Shown here: positions 9,455 through 20,050 of the stretch, one piece after another | Layout: every line of letters starts with the position of its first letter | Position numbering within the stretch: position 1 is the stretch's first letter | NCBI RefSeq assembly: GCF_013201545.1 | Contig: NZ_CP053746.1 | Location: 5,284,501-5,348,500 of the forward strand | DNA length: 64,000 nucleotides | Reading direction: 5' to 3' | Source of the DNA: Pseudomonas graminis | Lineage (GTDB): Bacteria > Pseudomonadota > Gammaproteobacteria > Pseudomonadales > Pseudomonadaceae | Program-made: the position numbers and the translations under genes | The notes under the pieces: model-generated | What the model was told of the DNA's origin: nothing | Databases searched by the model: none | The model's input: the letters and a program-made list of their open reading frames with translations, nothing else

Positions 9455-10837
9455 ATGCTCGACGACCTTCGTTGGGACTCCGAACTCATCCGCCGCTACG
9501 ATCTGGCGGGGCCCCGTTACACGTCCTACCCCACCGCCGTGCAATTTCATTCGCAGGTTGGCGCCTTCGAACTGTTGCATGCACTGCGCGACAGTCGTAA
9601 AGCGTCGCGGCCGTTGTCGCTTTACGTGCACATCCCGTTCTGCGCCAACATTTGCTACTACTGCGCCTGCAACAAAGTCATCACCAAGGACCGCAGCCGC
9701 TCGCAGGCGTATCTCCAGCGCCTGGAGCGCGAGATCAGCCTGATCGCCGCCCATGTCGATGACCGTCAGGTGGTGGAGCAACTGCACTTCGGCGGCGGCA
9801 CCCCGACCTTTCTCAGTCACGTCGAACTGCGCCAGCTCATGGCCCATTTGCGCCAGCACTTCACTCTGCTGGACGACCACTCCGGCGACTACGGCATCGA
9901 GATCGACCCGCGTGAGGCGGACTGGTCGACCATGGGCCTGTTGCGCGAGCTGGGCTTCAACCGCGTCAGCCTCGGCGTGCAGGACCTCGATCCGCTGGTA
10001 CAGCGGGCGATCAACCGTTTGCAGAGCCTTGAAGAAACCCGCGCCATCGTCGAAGCCGCGCGCACCCTGCAGTTTCGCTCGGTGAACATCGACCTTATCT
10101 ACGGTCTGCCGCTGCAGACGCCAGAGGGTTTTGCCCGCACCGTCGAGCAGGTGATTGCGCTGCAGCCCGACCGGCTTTCGGTGTTCAACTACGCCCACCT
10201 CCCCGAGCGCTTCATGCCCCAGCGGCGCATCGACATCGCTCAGTTGCCCGGCCCGGAGCACAAGCTGGAGATGCTCCAGCGCACCGTCGAACAGTTGACC
10301 GGCGCAGGCTATCGCTACATCGGCATGGACCACTTCGCCCTGCCCGATGACGACTTGGCGATCGCTCAAGAAGAAGGCACGCTGCAGCGCAATTTTCAGG
10401 GGTACACCACCCATGGCCACTGCGATCTGATCGGTCTTGGCGTCTCGGCCATCAGCCAGATCGGCGACCTGTACGCCCAGAACACCAGCGACCTCACCGA
10501 GTACCAGACCTTGCTGGCCAGCGACCAACTGGCAACCAAGCGCGGTCTGCGTTGCACCGAGGACGATCAGCTGCGGCGTACCATCATCAGCCAACTGATC
10601 TGCCACTTCCGCCTGGATTTCGCCCCTGTCGAGAACGAATTTTCCATTCACTTTCGAGAACATTTCCGAGAGCAGTGGCCTCAGTTACTGACCATGGCCA
10701 CGGATGGGCTGATTCATCTGGACCCGAAAGGTATCACCGTCACCCCGGCGGGGCGTCTGCTGGTGCGCTCGATCTGCATGGTGTTCGACGCGTATTTGGC
10801 CGCGCAGAACCGTCAGCGCTTTTCCCGGGTGATATAG
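9455..10837 (+). CDS. hemN: oxygen-independent coproporphyrinogen III oxidase (HemN)
   Basis: Radical-SAM enzyme that decarboxylates coproporphyrinogen III to protoporphyrinogen IX without oxygen, supplying haem when oxygen is low. The 460-residue product has PFCANICYYCACN with the CxxxCxxC cluster ligands Cys63, Cys67 and Cys70, then the glycine-rich FGGGTPTF. The conserved N-terminal RYTSYPTA is present. An Anr box lies upstream and anr downstream, which makes physiological sense. Confidence 0.96.
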   Translation: MLDDLRWDSELIRRYDLAGPRYTSYPTAVQFHSQVGAFELLHALRDSRKASRPLSLYVHIPFCANICYYCACNKVITKDRSRSQAYLQRLEREISLIAAHVDDRQVVEQLHFGGGTPTFLSHVELRQLMAHLRQHFTLLDDHSGDYGIEIDPREADWSTMGLLRELGFNRVSLGVQDLDPLVQRAINRLQSLEETRAIVEAARTLQFRSVNIDLIYGLPLQTPEGFARTVEQVIALQPDRLSVFNYAHLPERFMPQRRIDIAQLPGPEHKLEMLQRTVEQLTGAGYRYIGMDHFALPDDDLAIAQEEGTLQRNFQGYTTHGHCDLIGLGVSAISQIGDLYAQNTSDLTEYQTLLASDQLATKRGLRCTEDDQLRRTIISQLICHFRLDFAPVENEFSIHFREHFREQWPQLLTMATDGLIHLDPKGITVTPAGRLLVRSICMVFDAYLAAQNRQRFSRVI

Positions 10838-10971
10838 GCCCAAGTGATACAGGAACTTTCCGCCTGGCGCGGAGGAATCATTTCTGGCCATGGAAGGCGC
10901 GTGGTAGTCGCAGGGCTGACCGCTGAGTTACCCTTACGACTTATGTGTGTTTCTGCAAAAGGAATTACCCG

Positions 10972-11706
10972 ATGTCTGAGCCAGTCAAACTCCGCGCTCA
11001 CACCCAGGCTCACTGCAAGGATTGCAGCCTGGCCCCGTTGTGCCTTCCGCTTTCATTGAACATGGAAGACATGGATGCGCTGGACGAAATCGTCAAACGC
11101 GGCCGCCCCTTGAAGAAAGGCGATTTCCTGTTTCGCCAGGGCGACACTTTCAATTCCGTCTACGCCGTGCGTTCCGGCGCGCTGAAAACCTTCAGCCTCA
11201 GTGACAGCGGCGAAGAACAACTCACCGGCTTTCACCTGCCCAGCGAGCTGGTCGGGCTGTCCGGGATGGACGCCGAGGCGTATCCCGTCACGGCGCAGGC
11301 CCTTGAGACCACATCGGTGTGCGAAATCCCCTTCGAACGACTGGACGAGTTGTCGGTGCAACTGCCGCAATTGCGTCGCCAGTTGATGCGGGTGATGAGC
11401 CGGGAAATCCGCGATGACCAACAGATGATGCTGCTGCTCTCGAAGAAAACCGCCGACGAGCGCATCGCCACGTTTCTGGTCAACCTCTCCGCCCGCTTCC
11501 GCGCCCGCGGCTTCTCGGCAAACCAGTTCCGCCTGAGCATGTCGCGCAACGAGATCGGCAATTACCTGGGGCTGGCGGTGGAAACCGTGTCCCGGGTGTT
11601 CACCCGCTTTCAGCAGAACGAGTTGATCGCCGCCGAGGGCAAGGAAATCCAGATCCTCGATCCGATTCAGCTCTGTGCGCTGGCCGGAGGATCGCTGGAA
11701 AGCTGA
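10972..11706 (+). CDS. anr: anaerobic regulator Anr (FNR family)
   Basis: Cytoplasmic [4Fe-4S] oxygen sensor and transcription factor for low-oxygen genes such as hemN. The 244-residue product has cluster cysteines Cys15, Cys18, Cys24 and Cys117, a cyclic-nucleotide-binding-like beta roll, and a C-terminal helix-turn-helix ([19 protein letters not shown]) with the E..SR recognition pattern of FNR proteins. ATG 10972 (MSEPVKLR) was chosen because it has AAAGGAA just upstream and gives the family length; the frame is open from 10945. Confidence 0.96.
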   Translation: MSEPVKLRAHTQAHCKDCSLAPLCLPLSLNMEDMDALDEIVKRGRPLKKGDFLFRQGDTFNSVYAVRSGALKTFSLSDSGEEQLTGFHLPSELVGLSGMDAEAYPVTAQALETTSVCEIPFERLDELSVQLPQLRRQLMRVMSREIRDDQQMMLLLSKKTADERIATFLVNLSARFRARGFSANQFRLSMSRNEIGNYLGLAVETVSRVFTRFQQNELIAAEGKEIQILDPIQLCALAGGSLES

Positions 11707-11769
11707 TGCATCATGGCCCGGGCGGGCTTAGACTGGCGTCTTTTGAGTCATGTCCTGCCCGAGATCCTT

Positions 11770-12318
11770 ATGATTTTCGACGAAGTCAGCATCAAATCCC
11801 TCATCCGCCCTGTGGTGGACTTCCCCAAGCCCGGCGTGATTTTCCGTGACATCACCCCGCTGTTCCAGTCACCCAAGGCCCTGCGCCTGGTCATCGACAG
11901 CTTCATCCAGCGGTACATCGATGCCGAGTTCACGCACGTCGGCGCCATGGACGCGCGCGGGTTTCTCATCGGCTCGATCGTCGCCTACGAACTGAACAAA
12001 CCGCTGGTGCTGTTTCGCAAGCAGGGGAAATTACCGGCGGACGTGTTGGCCGAGGCCTATCAGACCGAATACGGCGAAGCGCTGCTGGAAGTCCACGCTG
12101 ACAGCTTGTGCGACGGGGATTCAGTGGTGATGTTCGATGACCTGATCGCCACCGGCGGCACCCTGGTCGCCGCCGCCAACCTGATCCGCCGCATGGGCGC
12201 CAAGGTTCACGAAGCCGCTGCGATCATCGACCTGCCTGAGCTGGGCGGTTCACAACGCCTGCGCGACATGGAAATCCCGACGTTCTGTTTGACCCAGTTT
12301 GCGTTGACGGATAAGTAA
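11770..12318 (+). CDS. apt: adenine phosphoribosyltransferase
   Basis: Cytoplasmic purine salvage enzyme that joins adenine and PRPP to give AMP and pyrophosphate. The 182-residue product has [17 protein letters not shown] near the N-terminus, GAMDARGFL, the conserved RKQGKLP loop, and the PRPP-binding motif [13 protein letters not shown]. Start at ATG 11770 (MIFDEVS) gives the usual family length; the longer open frame from 11713 has no support. Confidence 0.96.
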   Translation: MIFDEVSIKSLIRPVVDFPKPGVIFRDITPLFQSPKALRLVIDSFIQRYIDAEFTHVGAMDARGFLIGSIVAYELNKPLVLFRKQGKLPADVLAEAYQTEYGEALLEVHADSLCDGDSVVMFDDLIATGGTLVAAANLIRRMGAKVHEAAAIIDLPELGGSQRLRDMEIPTFCLTQFALTDK

Positions 12319-12397
12319 GAAGCCACCCGTGGACGTCTGATCACAGCACCAGACGTCAGGCCAGCTGACACTGCTGCTCCTGAGCGAACACGATATT

Positions 12398-12488
12398 GTG
12401 GGAGCGAGCTTGCTCACGAAGAGGCCGGTACCGCCGCCAGATATCTAGCGGTAGGAAGGCTACCTTCGCGAGCAATCTCGCTCCTACA
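12398..12488. repeat. REP/BIME pair, class A (GGGAGCGAGCTTGCTC)
   Basis: The left REP, GTGGGAGCGAGCTTGCTCAC, at 12398-12417 faces an inverted copy ending CTCGCTCCTACA at about 12463-12488. The same element recurs at about 29.42-29.51, 44.30 and 51.0 kb. It lies between the converging apt and recR genes, a usual place for such elements. Confidence 0.85.
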
Positions 12489-12539
12489 GGTCCTGCAGTC
12501 GCTGCAAGACAGGGGGCGTACTGAAGACAGGGAACTTAC

Positions 12540-13142
12540 CTACAACTGAATCGGCTTGCGCCCTGCGAACGAGTGCGCCAGCGTGCCGCCGTCGACCAGT
12601 TCCAGCTCGCCACCCAGCGGCACGCCGTGGGCAATGCGCGAAGTGACCAGGCCTTTGTTGGTCAGTAGCTGAGCAATGTAGTGCGCCGTGGCTTCGCCTT
12701 CGACCGTCGGGTTGGTGGCGAGGATGACTTCGGTGAACGAGCCCTGCTCTTCGATCCGCGCGACCAGTTGCGGGATGCCAATGGCTTCAGGCCCCAGACC
12801 ATCCAGCGGCGACAAGTGGCCCTTGAGCACGAAATAACGCCCGCGGTACCCAGTCTGCTCCACCGCATACACGTCCATCGGGCCCTCGACCACGCAGAGC
12901 AGCGTGTCGTCGCGCCGGACGTCCGAGCATTGCGGGCAGAGTTCTTCTTCTGTGAGGGTGCGGCATTGTTTGCAGTGACCAACGCCTTCCATCGCCTGAC
13001 TCAGCGCCTGGGACAGACGCGAGCCACCACTGCGATCGCGCTCCAGCAGCTGCAACGCCATGCGCTGGGCGGTTTTCTGACCGACGCCGGGGAGAATGCG
13101 CAGGGAGTCGATCAACTGGCGAATCAGGGGGCTGAAGCTCAT
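12540..13142 (-). CDS. recR: recombination protein RecR
   Basis: DNA repair protein that helps RecO load RecA on gapped DNA. The 200-residue product has an N-terminal helix-hairpin-helix ([20 protein letters not shown]), a zinc finger ([16 protein letters not shown], about residues 57-72), and a Toprim domain starting [12 protein letters not shown]. The start MSFSPLIRQ at 13142 gives the usual RecR length. It usually follows ybaB and dnaX directly; here an oxidoreductase gene lies between. Confidence 0.96.
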   Translation of the reverse strand: MSFSPLIRQLIDSLRILPGVGQKTAQRMALQLLERDRSGGSRLSQALSQAMEGVGHCKQCRTLTEEELCPQCSDVRRDDTLLCVVEGPMDVYAVEQTGYRGRYFVLKGHLSPLDGLGPEAIGIPQLVARIEEQGSFTEVILATNPTVEGEATAHYIAQLLTNKGLVTSRIAHGVPLGGELELVDGGTLAHSFAGRKPIQL

Positions 13143-13211
13143 TGGAGAAACGTCCGACAAAAACACGAGACGCGGTTTATACCCGCGCCTCCGATTACCG
13201 TCAAATCAGGG

Positions 13212-14240
13212 TCATGAGACCTTGACCACCAGCTTGCCGAAGTTCTTGCCGTCGAGCAGGCCAATGAACGCATCCGGCGCGTTCTCCAAGCCTTCCACCA
13301 CGTCTTCGCGGAACTTCACCTTGCCGTCTTTCACCAGCGGAATCATGGCCTGCATGAACTCGTCCAGACGGTGGTAGTACTCCTCGTAGACGATGAAGCC
13401 CTGAATCTTCGCGCGCTTGGTCAGCAGCGTGCGCATCAGCAGCGGCAGCCGATTCGCCCCTTCTGGCTCGCTCTGGGCGTTGTAATGGGCGATCAGGCCG
13501 CACAGAGGCACCCGCGCACGCTCATTGAGCAGCGGTATGACCGATTCCAGCACCTTGCCGCCGACCAGCTCGAAATAGATGTCGATGCCGTTCGGGACGG
13601 CCGCCTTCAACTGCTCGGCGAAGTCGTCGCTGCGGTGGTCGATGCAAGCATCAAAGCCCAGCTCGTCGACCACATAACGGCATTTGTCCTCGCCACCGGC
13701 AACGCCCACCACCCGCAGGCCATTGAGCTTGGCCACTTGGCCGACCACCGAGCCGACCGCCCCGGAAGCTGCCGCGACGACCAGGGTCTCGCCCGCTTTC
13801 GGCTTGCCGATGTCCATCAAGCCCATGTAACCGGTGATGCCCGGCATGCCGAGGACGCCCACCGCCATGGACGGGCTGGGCAAATCCTTCGGCGCCATCA
13901 ACAGGTTGCTGCCATCGGAAATGCTGTGGGTCTGCCAGCCGGTTTGGCCCACGACAAGATCGCCTTCCTTGAACTTCGGGTTGCGCGACTGCTCGACCAC
14001 GCTGACCGCACCGCCTTCCATGACCGCGTCGATCTCTACCGGCGCCGCGTAGGACGGGGCGTCGCTCATGCGACCGCGCATGTAGGGGTCGAGGGACAGA
14101 TAGAGCGTGCGCAATTGCACCTGGCCGTCTTGCAAGTCCGGCAGCGCCTCGCGCTCGAGTCGGAAGTTTTCCGGGGTCGGTGCGCCCTGGGGACGGGATG
14201 CCAGGACCACACGCTGGTTGAGGATCAATTCTTGAGTCAT
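13212..14240 (-). CDS. NADP-dependent oxidoreductase of the MDR (zinc-independent) family
   Basis: Cytoplasmic medium-chain dehydrogenase/reductase, 342 residues, related to prostaglandin reductase and YncB/CurA-type enone reductases. It shows the N-terminal substrate region with YLSLDPYMRGRM, the nucleotide-binding AAASGAVGSVVGQ, and YFELVGG. Structural zinc cysteines are absent, as in this group. The start MTQELILNQ at 14240 has a plausible leader; the frame is open to 14372. It sits between ybaB and recR and is separated from ybaB by a terminator. The natural substrate is unknown. Confidence 0.9.
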   Translation of the reverse strand: MTQELILNQRVVLASRPQGAPTPENFRLEREALPDLQDGQVQLRTLYLSLDPYMRGRMSDAPSYAAPVEIDAVMEGGAVSVVEQSRNPKFKEGDLVVGQTGWQTHSISDGSNLLMAPKDLPSPSMAVGVLGMPGITGYMGLMDIGKPKAGETLVVAAASGAVGSVVGQVAKLNGLRVVGVAGGEDKCRYVVDELGFDACIDHRSDDFAEQLKAAVPNGIDIYFELVGGKVLESVIPLLNERARVPLCGLIAHYNAQSEPEGANRLPLLMRTLLTKRAKIQGFIVYEEYYHRLDEFMQAMIPLVKDGKVKFREDVVEGLENAPDAFIGLLDGKNFGKLVVKVS

Positions 14241-14370
14241 CGGATTGGGCTCCATGATGAAGGGTTGCGAGGGTATAGAAAGCAGACCGTGGGCGGCGGG
14301 ACGGGTTCGGTCGAATGTGGGATTCCATATGACGCGCGTAATGCGGGCGGTCTTGGTGCCGTCCGCAAAC

Positions 14371-14402
14371 AAAAATGCCAGGCGCGAGGGCCTGGCATTC
14401 GG
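14371..14402 (-). terminator. rho-independent terminator after ybaB
   Basis: Ten-base perfect arms AATGCCAGGC (14374-14383) and GCCTGGCATT (14390-14399) give, read on the minus strand, a hairpin followed by TTTTTG. It lies about 20 bp past the ybaB stop and separates dnaX-ybaB from the oxidoreductase gene. Confidence 0.9.
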
Positions 14403-14422
14403 GTGTCGCTACAGCGGTCCGA

Positions 14423-14749
14423 TCAGAACGGCATCTTCATGCCCGGCGGCAGTTGCATGCCGGCGGTCATGCTGGCGGTCTTTTCCTGGCTGGCCGCTTC
14501 GATCTTGCGCACAGCGTCGTTGACGGCTGCGGCGATCAGGTCTTCGAGAATTTCCTTCTCTTCCTGCATCAGGCTGTCGTCCAGGCTGACGCGCTTGACG
14601 TCATGACGCCCGGTCATGACCACGCTGACCAGACCGGCGCCAGACTGGCCGGTCACTTCAGCGTTGGCCAGCTCTTCCTGCATCTTGGCCATTTTTTCCT
14701 GCATCTGCTGAGCCTGCTTCATCAGGCCTGCCATGCCACCTTTCATCAT
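14423..14749 (-). CDS. ybaB: YbaB/EbfC family nucleoid-associated protein
   Basis: Small dimeric DNA-binding protein (108 residues) that coats the nucleoid. It has the methionine/glutamine-rich coiled N-terminus [20 protein letters not shown], then [15 protein letters not shown] and the C-terminal PPGMKMPF typical of the family. The start at 14749 is preceded by GAGGAGTAACTCCC. It lies 95 bp downstream of dnaX, as in most proteobacteria. Confidence 0.95.
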   Translation of the reverse strand: MMKGGMAGLMKQAQQMQEKMAKMQEELANAEVTGQSGAGLVSVVMTGRHDVKRVSLDDSLMQEEKEILEDLIAAAVNDAVRKIEAASQEKTASMTAGMQLPPGMKMPF

Positions 14750-14844
14750 GGGAGTTACTCCTCGGAAGTCATTGGATAGAAAGTCGTTGAACAATAAGGG
14801 GCGCCCTATCAGCTTAGCGCCCCCGGGAATCATCGGGCGTGGAC

Positions 14845-16980
14845 TTAAGCCTGGGTCGGCGCATCCACCGGAACAATTGTGTCATCGCGAATCGACGCAC
14901 CGAACTGCTGCATCATCTGCTGGATAAACGGATCGCCGTGAATCGCCGCTTCGGCCTGCTTCTGCCGATCGGCACGCCGACGCGCCGCTGCCTGAGCCGG
15001 GGTTTCCTGCTCGGGCTTGATCAGTTCGATACTCAGGTTGAGGGTGCGTTCATGGTATTGGTTCAGCGCGTCGTTCAGACGGCGCTGCTGCGTCGAGTTG
15101 AACAGCGCGCTGTGGGCCGGATCCAAGTGCAGCAGCCAGTTGTCGCCCTCCACCGAAATCAGCGTGCAGTTGGCGGCGATGCTGCCGGTCATGCCGGAAA
15201 TCGGCAGTTTCGGGAACAGCTCAAGCCAGTCCGCCGCCAGCCCGGTGGCAGGCTTGGAAGCCGGCAACAGCTCGGGCTCCTTCTCCACCGCTTCGACCGC
15301 TTCGTGGGCCAGGTCATCGAGATAGGCGAACGACGCCGGATCGATGTCGATGTCCGGTTCGTTGTAGTCGTCATCGGGCGGCGGCTCGTCGTCGCGGTCC
15401 ATGGGCGCCGGCACGTAAGGCGTCGCGTCGGGCACGTGCTCGATCATCTGCAGTGTCACGGCGTCGGCGGCGGCTTGCCGTTGCTCTGACGACTCGACTT
15501 CGGGCGCTTCCGGCACAGGGCTCGCGGGGACCGGCGCCGGCATTGGCGTCAGATCAGGCTGCTCGGCCACGGTGTCGAGGACGGGCTCGGGAATCTCGGC
15601 GACGGATTCGGAAGCGGGCTGCGAAGACGGCTCTGGTTCAGGCTCTGCTGCAGGGGCTGGCGGTGCGACCTTCGGCTCGTTCCAGGGCAGGTCGATCTCT
15701 TCCTCAGCCTTTGCCTTCGCAGGTTGAGCGTCGGGCACGGCCACCGGAGCAGGCTTGGCGATAACAGGCGCTGGCGACGGGGCAGTGACAGGATGGGGTG
15801 CTGCGGATGCTGAACGCGCCACCGCTGTCCGGGAATCAACCGTGGCCGGGTTGATCCCCACTGACTTTAACGGTTGCGTCGGCGCGTTGTCGGCGTCTGC
15901 GGGCCGGAACGCCAGCATGCGCAGCAGCACCATCTCAAAGCCGCCACGGGGGTCCGGCGCCAACGGCAGATCGCGGCGACCGATCAGGCCCATCTGGTAG
16001 TAAAACTGCACGTCTTCGGCGGGCAATGACTGCGCCAGCGCCAGTACGCGATCGCGATCACCGTGGCCGTTATCGACCCCTTCAGGCAGCGCCTGGGCGA
16101 TGGCGACCCGGTGCAATACGTTGAGAATCTCCGAGAGCACGCCGCTCCAGTCCGGGCCCTGTTCGGCCAGATGGCGCACGGCTTCAAGCAGCGAGCGGGC
16201 ATCGCCCTCGATCAGCGCAGCCAGCACGTCGAACACCTGGCCGTGATCCAGCGTGCCGAGCATGGCGCGCACGTCGGCCGCCAACACTTTGCCTTCGCCG
16301 AAAGCAATTGCCTGATCGGTCAGGCTCATGGCGTCACGCATCGAGCCATCGGCCGCGCGACCCAGCAGCCACAGCGCGTCGTCTTCGAACGGAACGTTTT
16401 CCACGCCAAGGACGTGGGTCAAGTGCTCGACCACACGCTCGGGCGTCATGTTTTTCAGGGAGAACTGCAGGCAGCGGGACAGAATGGTCGCCGGCAGCTT
16501 CTGCGGATCGGTGGTGGCGAGGATGAACTTGACGTAGGGCGGCGGCTCTTCCAGCGTTTTGAGCAACGCATTGAACGAGTGGCTGGAGAGCATGTGCACT
16601 TCGTCGATCAGGTAGACCTTGAAGCGGCCGCGACTGGGGGCGTATTGCACGTTGTCGAGCAGCTCGCGGGTGTCTTCGACCTTGGTGCGGCTGGCGGCGT
16701 CGATCTCGATCAGGTCGACAAACCGGCCTTCGTCGATTTCGCGGCACACCGAGCATTCGCCGCAGGGCGTTGACGTGATGCCGGTTTCACAGTTAAGGCA
16801 CTTGGCGATGATCCGCGCGATGGTGGTCTTGCCGACCCCTCGCGTGCCGGTGAATAAATAGGCGTGGTGCAGGCGCTGACTGTCCAGCGCGTTGATCAAG
16901 GCCTTGAGCACATGGGTCTGGCCGACCATTTCGCGGAACGAGCGCGGACGCCATTTACGTGCAAGAACCTGATAACTCAT
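14845..16980 (-). CDS. dnaX: DNA polymerase III subunits gamma and tau
   Basis: Clamp-loader ATPase of the replicase; the tau form also holds polymerase cores and DnaB together. The 711-residue product has Walker A GTRGVGKT (45-52), zinc-binding cysteines in [19 protein letters not shown] (61-79), Walker B LIDE (about 124-127) and the SRC motif (168-170). A Pro/Ala/Glu-rich linker (about 380-540) separates this from the C-terminal tau domain. No obvious slippery A6G frameshift site was noticed, so how or whether gamma is made is not shown by the sequence. Confidence 0.97.
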   Translation of the reverse strand: MSYQVLARKWRPRSFREMVGQTHVLKALINALDSQRLHHAYLFTGTRGVGKTTIARIIAKCLNCETGITSTPCGECSVCREIDEGRFVDLIEIDAASRTKVEDTRELLDNVQYAPSRGRFKVYLIDEVHMLSSHSFNALLKTLEEPPPYVKFILATTDPQKLPATILSRCLQFSLKNMTPERVVEHLTHVLGVENVPFEDDALWLLGRAADGSMRDAMSLTDQAIAFGEGKVLAADVRAMLGTLDHGQVFDVLAALIEGDARSLLEAVRHLAEQGPDWSGVLSEILNVLHRVAIAQALPEGVDNGHGDRDRVLALAQSLPAEDVQFYYQMGLIGRRDLPLAPDPRGGFEMVLLRMLAFRPADADNAPTQPLKSVGINPATVDSRTAVARSASAAPHPVTAPSPAPVIAKPAPVAVPDAQPAKAKAEEEIDLPWNEPKVAPPAPAAEPEPEPSSQPASESVAEIPEPVLDTVAEQPDLTPMPAPVPASPVPEAPEVESSEQRQAAADAVTLQMIEHVPDATPYVPAPMDRDDEPPPDDDYNEPDIDIDPASFAYLDDLAHEAVEAVEKEPELLPASKPATGLAADWLELFPKLPISGMTGSIAANCTLISVEGDNWLLHLDPAHSALFNSTQQRRLNDALNQYHERTLNLSIELIKPEQETPAQAAARRRADRQKQAEAAIHGDPFIQQMMQQFGASIRDDTIVPVDAPTQA

Positions 16981-17189
16981 TGAAAACCGTCGCGACTGGG
17001 TTGCGGAAGACCGCCAATGCTAGCGGAGCAGGGGCAAAATTGCATCTGATGTCCGCTGCTTTCGCTTTATGATGGCTGGCCTGGCTCCGCAAGACGGCTC
17101 CGCGAGATGGTTCCCCCATAAGGTTCCGCACCTGGATTCCGAAGACACAGCAGGCTTGAAGCGTCGCACTGTTACTTCGAGGGATCCGG

Positions 17190-17966
17190 ATGCGAGTGTG
17201 GGTGAGTGGCTTGGGACTTTTGGGCGCCGTGGAGTTACTGAGCGCACCTGCTGCGGCGCAAGGCCCGCCCCTGCGTTTCGCCGTGGCCGACAGTTGGTCG
17301 ATGCCGCTGATGCAAGTGGGTCCCGACGGACCTGAGACCGGCATTCTTTTCGACATCATGGAAAGCCTGGCCCGGCAGATCGGCCAGACTGCCGAATATC
17401 GCGTGTATCCACGGCTTCGGGTGCAGGCGGCGACCGAGCGCGGTGACGTCGATGTGCGCTGTTACGCCGCGCAGTCCTGGTTGCCGGACATGTCGGGCGA
17501 CTACACCTGGAGCCTGCCACTGCTGACCCAGCGCAACGTGCTGGTCGGCAGTGCCTACGACACCGCACCCTTTCAGTTGAGCGCGATTCTCGGCGATCAC
17601 ATCGGCACCGTGCTGGGCTATGCCTACCCGGTGCTGGACCCACTGTTCGCCACGCGCGATTTGATCCGCGAAGACGCCAGACTCCAGGAGCAGGTCCTGC
17701 AAAAGCTCTCGGCCCATCGCTACCGATACGCCGTGGACACCCAGTGGTCGCTGGACTGGTACAACCGCGACCAGAAAGCCGACGAGAAACTCAGGGCGGT
17801 GTGGGTTATCGATGAACAGCCCGTGGGTTGCGTCGCGCGCAACGACCCGAGCGTACCCGCGCAACGCATCATGCGCACGCTGCTGAGGATGAAGATGTCC
17901 GGGGAGATCGAGCGGATTGTCGAGCGGTATCAGGTGCATTCGGGCAACCCCGACGACCCGTATTGA
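17190..17966 (+). CDS. periplasmic substrate-binding-like protein (SBP_bac_3 family)
   Basis: Predicted secreted protein of 258 residues with an N-terminal signal peptide (MRVWVSGLGLLGAVELLSAPAAAQG, cleavage near residue 24). It has the fold pattern of polar amino-acid-type solute-binding proteins: LRFAVADSWSMPLM at the start, DVDVRCYAAQSW, then the second lobe. No ABC permease or ATPase gene is adjacent, as is common for this orphan group in Pseudomonas. Ligand unknown. Transcribed divergently from dnaX. Confidence 0.8.
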   Translation: MRVWVSGLGLLGAVELLSAPAAAQGPPLRFAVADSWSMPLMQVGPDGPETGILFDIMESLARQIGQTAEYRVYPRLRVQAATERGDVDVRCYAAQSWLPDMSGDYTWSLPLLTQRNVLVGSAYDTAPFQLSAILGDHIGTVLGYAYPVLDPLFATRDLIREDARLQEQVLQKLSAHRYRYAVDTQWSLDWYNRDQKADEKLRAVWVIDEQPVGCVARNDPSVPAQRIMRTLLRMKMSGEIERIVERYQVHSGNPDDPY

Positions 17967-18029
17967 GGCTGCGCCGCTTTCCTGTTGTGAGACTGCCTGC
18001 GACTTTCGATTGTGGGGCTGGCGCCGATC

Positions 18030-18166
18030 GTAGGACCGGCTTTAGCCGGGAAAGCGTCAGGCGTCACACCGCAAGACTGATGGCGTACACACTGGCCTCT
18101 TCCCGGCTAAAGCCGGTCCCACTAAAAGATCGCGCGCACTCAGTGGGACCGGCTTTAGCCGGGAAG
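18030..18166. repeat. REP elements, class B (GGACCGGCTTTAGCCGGGAA), three copies
   Basis: Three copies of the ACCGGCTTTAGCCGG palindrome lie at 18030-18054 (+), 18099-18122 (-) and 18143-18166 (+). They fill most of the 316-bp gap between 17966 and 18283. The same family recurs at 29.56-29.64 kb and as a tandem array at 60.45-60.8 kb, with shared flanking words (GCGGTGTG, GCGCCTGACG). Confidence 0.85.
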
Positions 18167-18282
18167 GCATTAGGTGGCACACCGCAAATTTGATGTCGCC
18201 TATCGCTGTAGCAATCCCGTCATGTTCCCTCGCTAGGCTCCGGCGACACATGTTGTAACAACTCGACCTGCGAGCGCCCGCC

Positions 18283-19989
18283 ATGACCAAGAAACCGGAA
18301 GATCCCGCACAGGCTTCGGCCCCCCAGACACCGGTGGATGGCAGCCGTCGACGCTTCCTCGGCGGCGTCGCGGTACTGGGCGCCGGCGCGACCCTCAGCG
18401 GTGTGGTGGGCGCGGCCGAAGCAGCCCCTGAAGGCAAGCCTGCGACGGACACCCTGTTGACCGGCCCGGCGCTGGACAAAGCGCTGCAGGACAACATCAA
18501 AACCATCGTGGTGATCTACGGTGAGAACCGCAGCTTCAATAACCTGTTCGCCAATTTCCCGGGCGTTGAGCACCCGCTTTCAGCCGTGAAACCCGAGCAA
18601 TACCGCCAGCGCGACCGTGACGGCAAGGTCCTCGACAGCCTGCCGCAGTGCTGGGGGGGCGTCTGCCAGATCGGCCCGCAAAGCGTCGACGGCGTCACCT
18701 ACGCGACGGGCGTGCAGTATCAGGAAAACCTGCCCAACGCGCCCTTCCCCCTCAAAGGCCCGAGCGGCGAAGACCTGCCATTGAGCGTCGTTACCCGCGA
18801 CCTGTGGCACGTGTTCTACCAGAACCAGATGCAGATCAACGGTGGCAAGAACGACGCTTTCGTTGCCTGGGCAGACTCCGGCGGCCTGACCATGGGCTAC
18901 TACGCCCAGACCCAATATTCCCTGCGCCTGTGGGACGTCGCCAAAGAGTTCGTGCTCTGCGACAACTTCTTCCAGGGCGCTTTCGGCGGTTCGTTTCTCA
19001 ACCACCAGTACCTGATCTCGGCCCGTGCGCCCTTTTATCCGGATGCGGCAAACTCCCCCGCCAAGTCACAGATCGCCGTGCTGGAAAGCAGCGATCCGCT
19101 GGACTACCGGCTCAAACCGCTGGAGAAGTCACCCGCCAGCGCCATGACCGGCCCGCCGCAATTCGGCCCGAGCGCGTTGACGCCGGACGGTTACGGCGTC
19201 AACACCATGGCCCCGCCCTACTGGCCGACCTGGCTGCGGGACAAGGAGAAACCGGACTATTCGCAGCCGGGGCTGGCCAACGTGCTGGTGCCGCAAACCC
19301 ATGACCACATCGGCGACAAGCTGTCGAAGAAGAACGTCGACTGGGCCTGGTACGCCGGCGCCTGGCAGGTGACGCTGGACGAGTACAAGGACTCGACCGG
19401 CATCCCGAAGATCCCGAACTTCCAGTACCACCACCAGCCCTTCAACTACTTCAAACAGCAAGGGCCGGAAAACCCGGGCGAGCGCCACAAGCGTTTGCGC
19501 GACGGTGGCCTGGGGGATGAGTCGAGCACCAATAAATTCCTCGCCGATGCCGAGGCCGGCAAGCTGCCCGCGGTGACCTTCTACAAACCTCAGGGCAACC
19601 TCAACATGCACGCCGGTTACGCCGACGTGGCTGCGGGTGATCGACATATCGATCGCGCCATCAAAGTGCTGCGCAACAGCCCGCAGTGGAAAAACATGGT
19701 GATCGTCATCACCGTCGATGAAAACGGCGGCTGGTGGGACCACGTCGCGCCGCCGAAGGGCGATCGCTGGGGCCCGGGCACGCGGGTGCCGGCGATTGTC
19801 ATCTCACCGTTCGCGCGCAAGGGCACGGTCGACCACACGGTGTACGACACCGCCTCGATCCTGCGTCTGATTACGCGGGTGCATGGTCTGGAGAAACTGG
19901 AAGGATTGACCGGGCGCGACAACGCCATGGCGGCACGGGGTCAGACGCCGATGGGTGATCTGAGCAACGCGCTGCAGTTTCCGGCGTAG
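18283..19989 (+). CDS. Tat-exported phosphoesterase (acid phosphatase AcpA / phospholipase C family)
   Basis: Predicted periplasmic phosphoester hydrolase of 568 residues. The N-terminus carries a twin-arginine signal, [15 protein letters not shown] (about residues 22-36), then a hydrophobic stretch ending near AEAAP. The mature part has [13 protein letters not shown], the metal/nucleophile region of the phosphoesterase (PF04185) family, and later [16 protein letters not shown] and [13 protein letters not shown]. This arrangement matches AcpA-type acid phosphatases more than haemolytic phospholipases, which have extra C-terminal domains. Monocistronic; substrate unproven. Confidence 0.88.
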   Translation: MTKKPEDPAQASAPQTPVDGSRRRFLGGVAVLGAGATLSGVVGAAEAAPEGKPATDTLLTGPALDKALQDNIKTIVVIYGENRSFNNLFANFPGVEHPLSAVKPEQYRQRDRDGKVLDSLPQCWGGVCQIGPQSVDGVTYATGVQYQENLPNAPFPLKGPSGEDLPLSVVTRDLWHVFYQNQMQINGGKNDAFVAWADSGGLTMGYYAQTQYSLRLWDVAKEFVLCDNFFQGAFGGSFLNHQYLISARAPFYPDAANSPAKSQIAVLESSDPLDYRLKPLEKSPASAMTGPPQFGPSALTPDGYGVNTMAPPYWPTWLRDKEKPDYSQPGLANVLVPQTHDHIGDKLSKKNVDWAWYAGAWQVTLDEYKDSTGIPKIPNFQYHHQPFNYFKQQGPENPGERHKRLRDGGLGDESSTNKFLADAEAGKLPAVTFYKPQGNLNMHAGYADVAAGDRHIDRAIKVLRNSPQWKNMVIVITVDENGGWWDHVAPPKGDRWGPGTRVPAIVISPFARKGTVDHTVYDTASILRLITRVHGLEKLEGLTGRDNAMAARGQTPMGDLSNALQFPA

Positions 19990-20050
19990 CTCGTTCCAGT
20001 GTAGCCGCGCGCGCAACCATCGCTGGCAGGTGGGCTGATCTTATGTGTAA

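Noticed and set aside
12398..12488. REP pairs read as CRISPR-like repeats
   Set aside because: Only two inverted copies per site, no regular spacers and no cas genes; they are REP/BIME elements.
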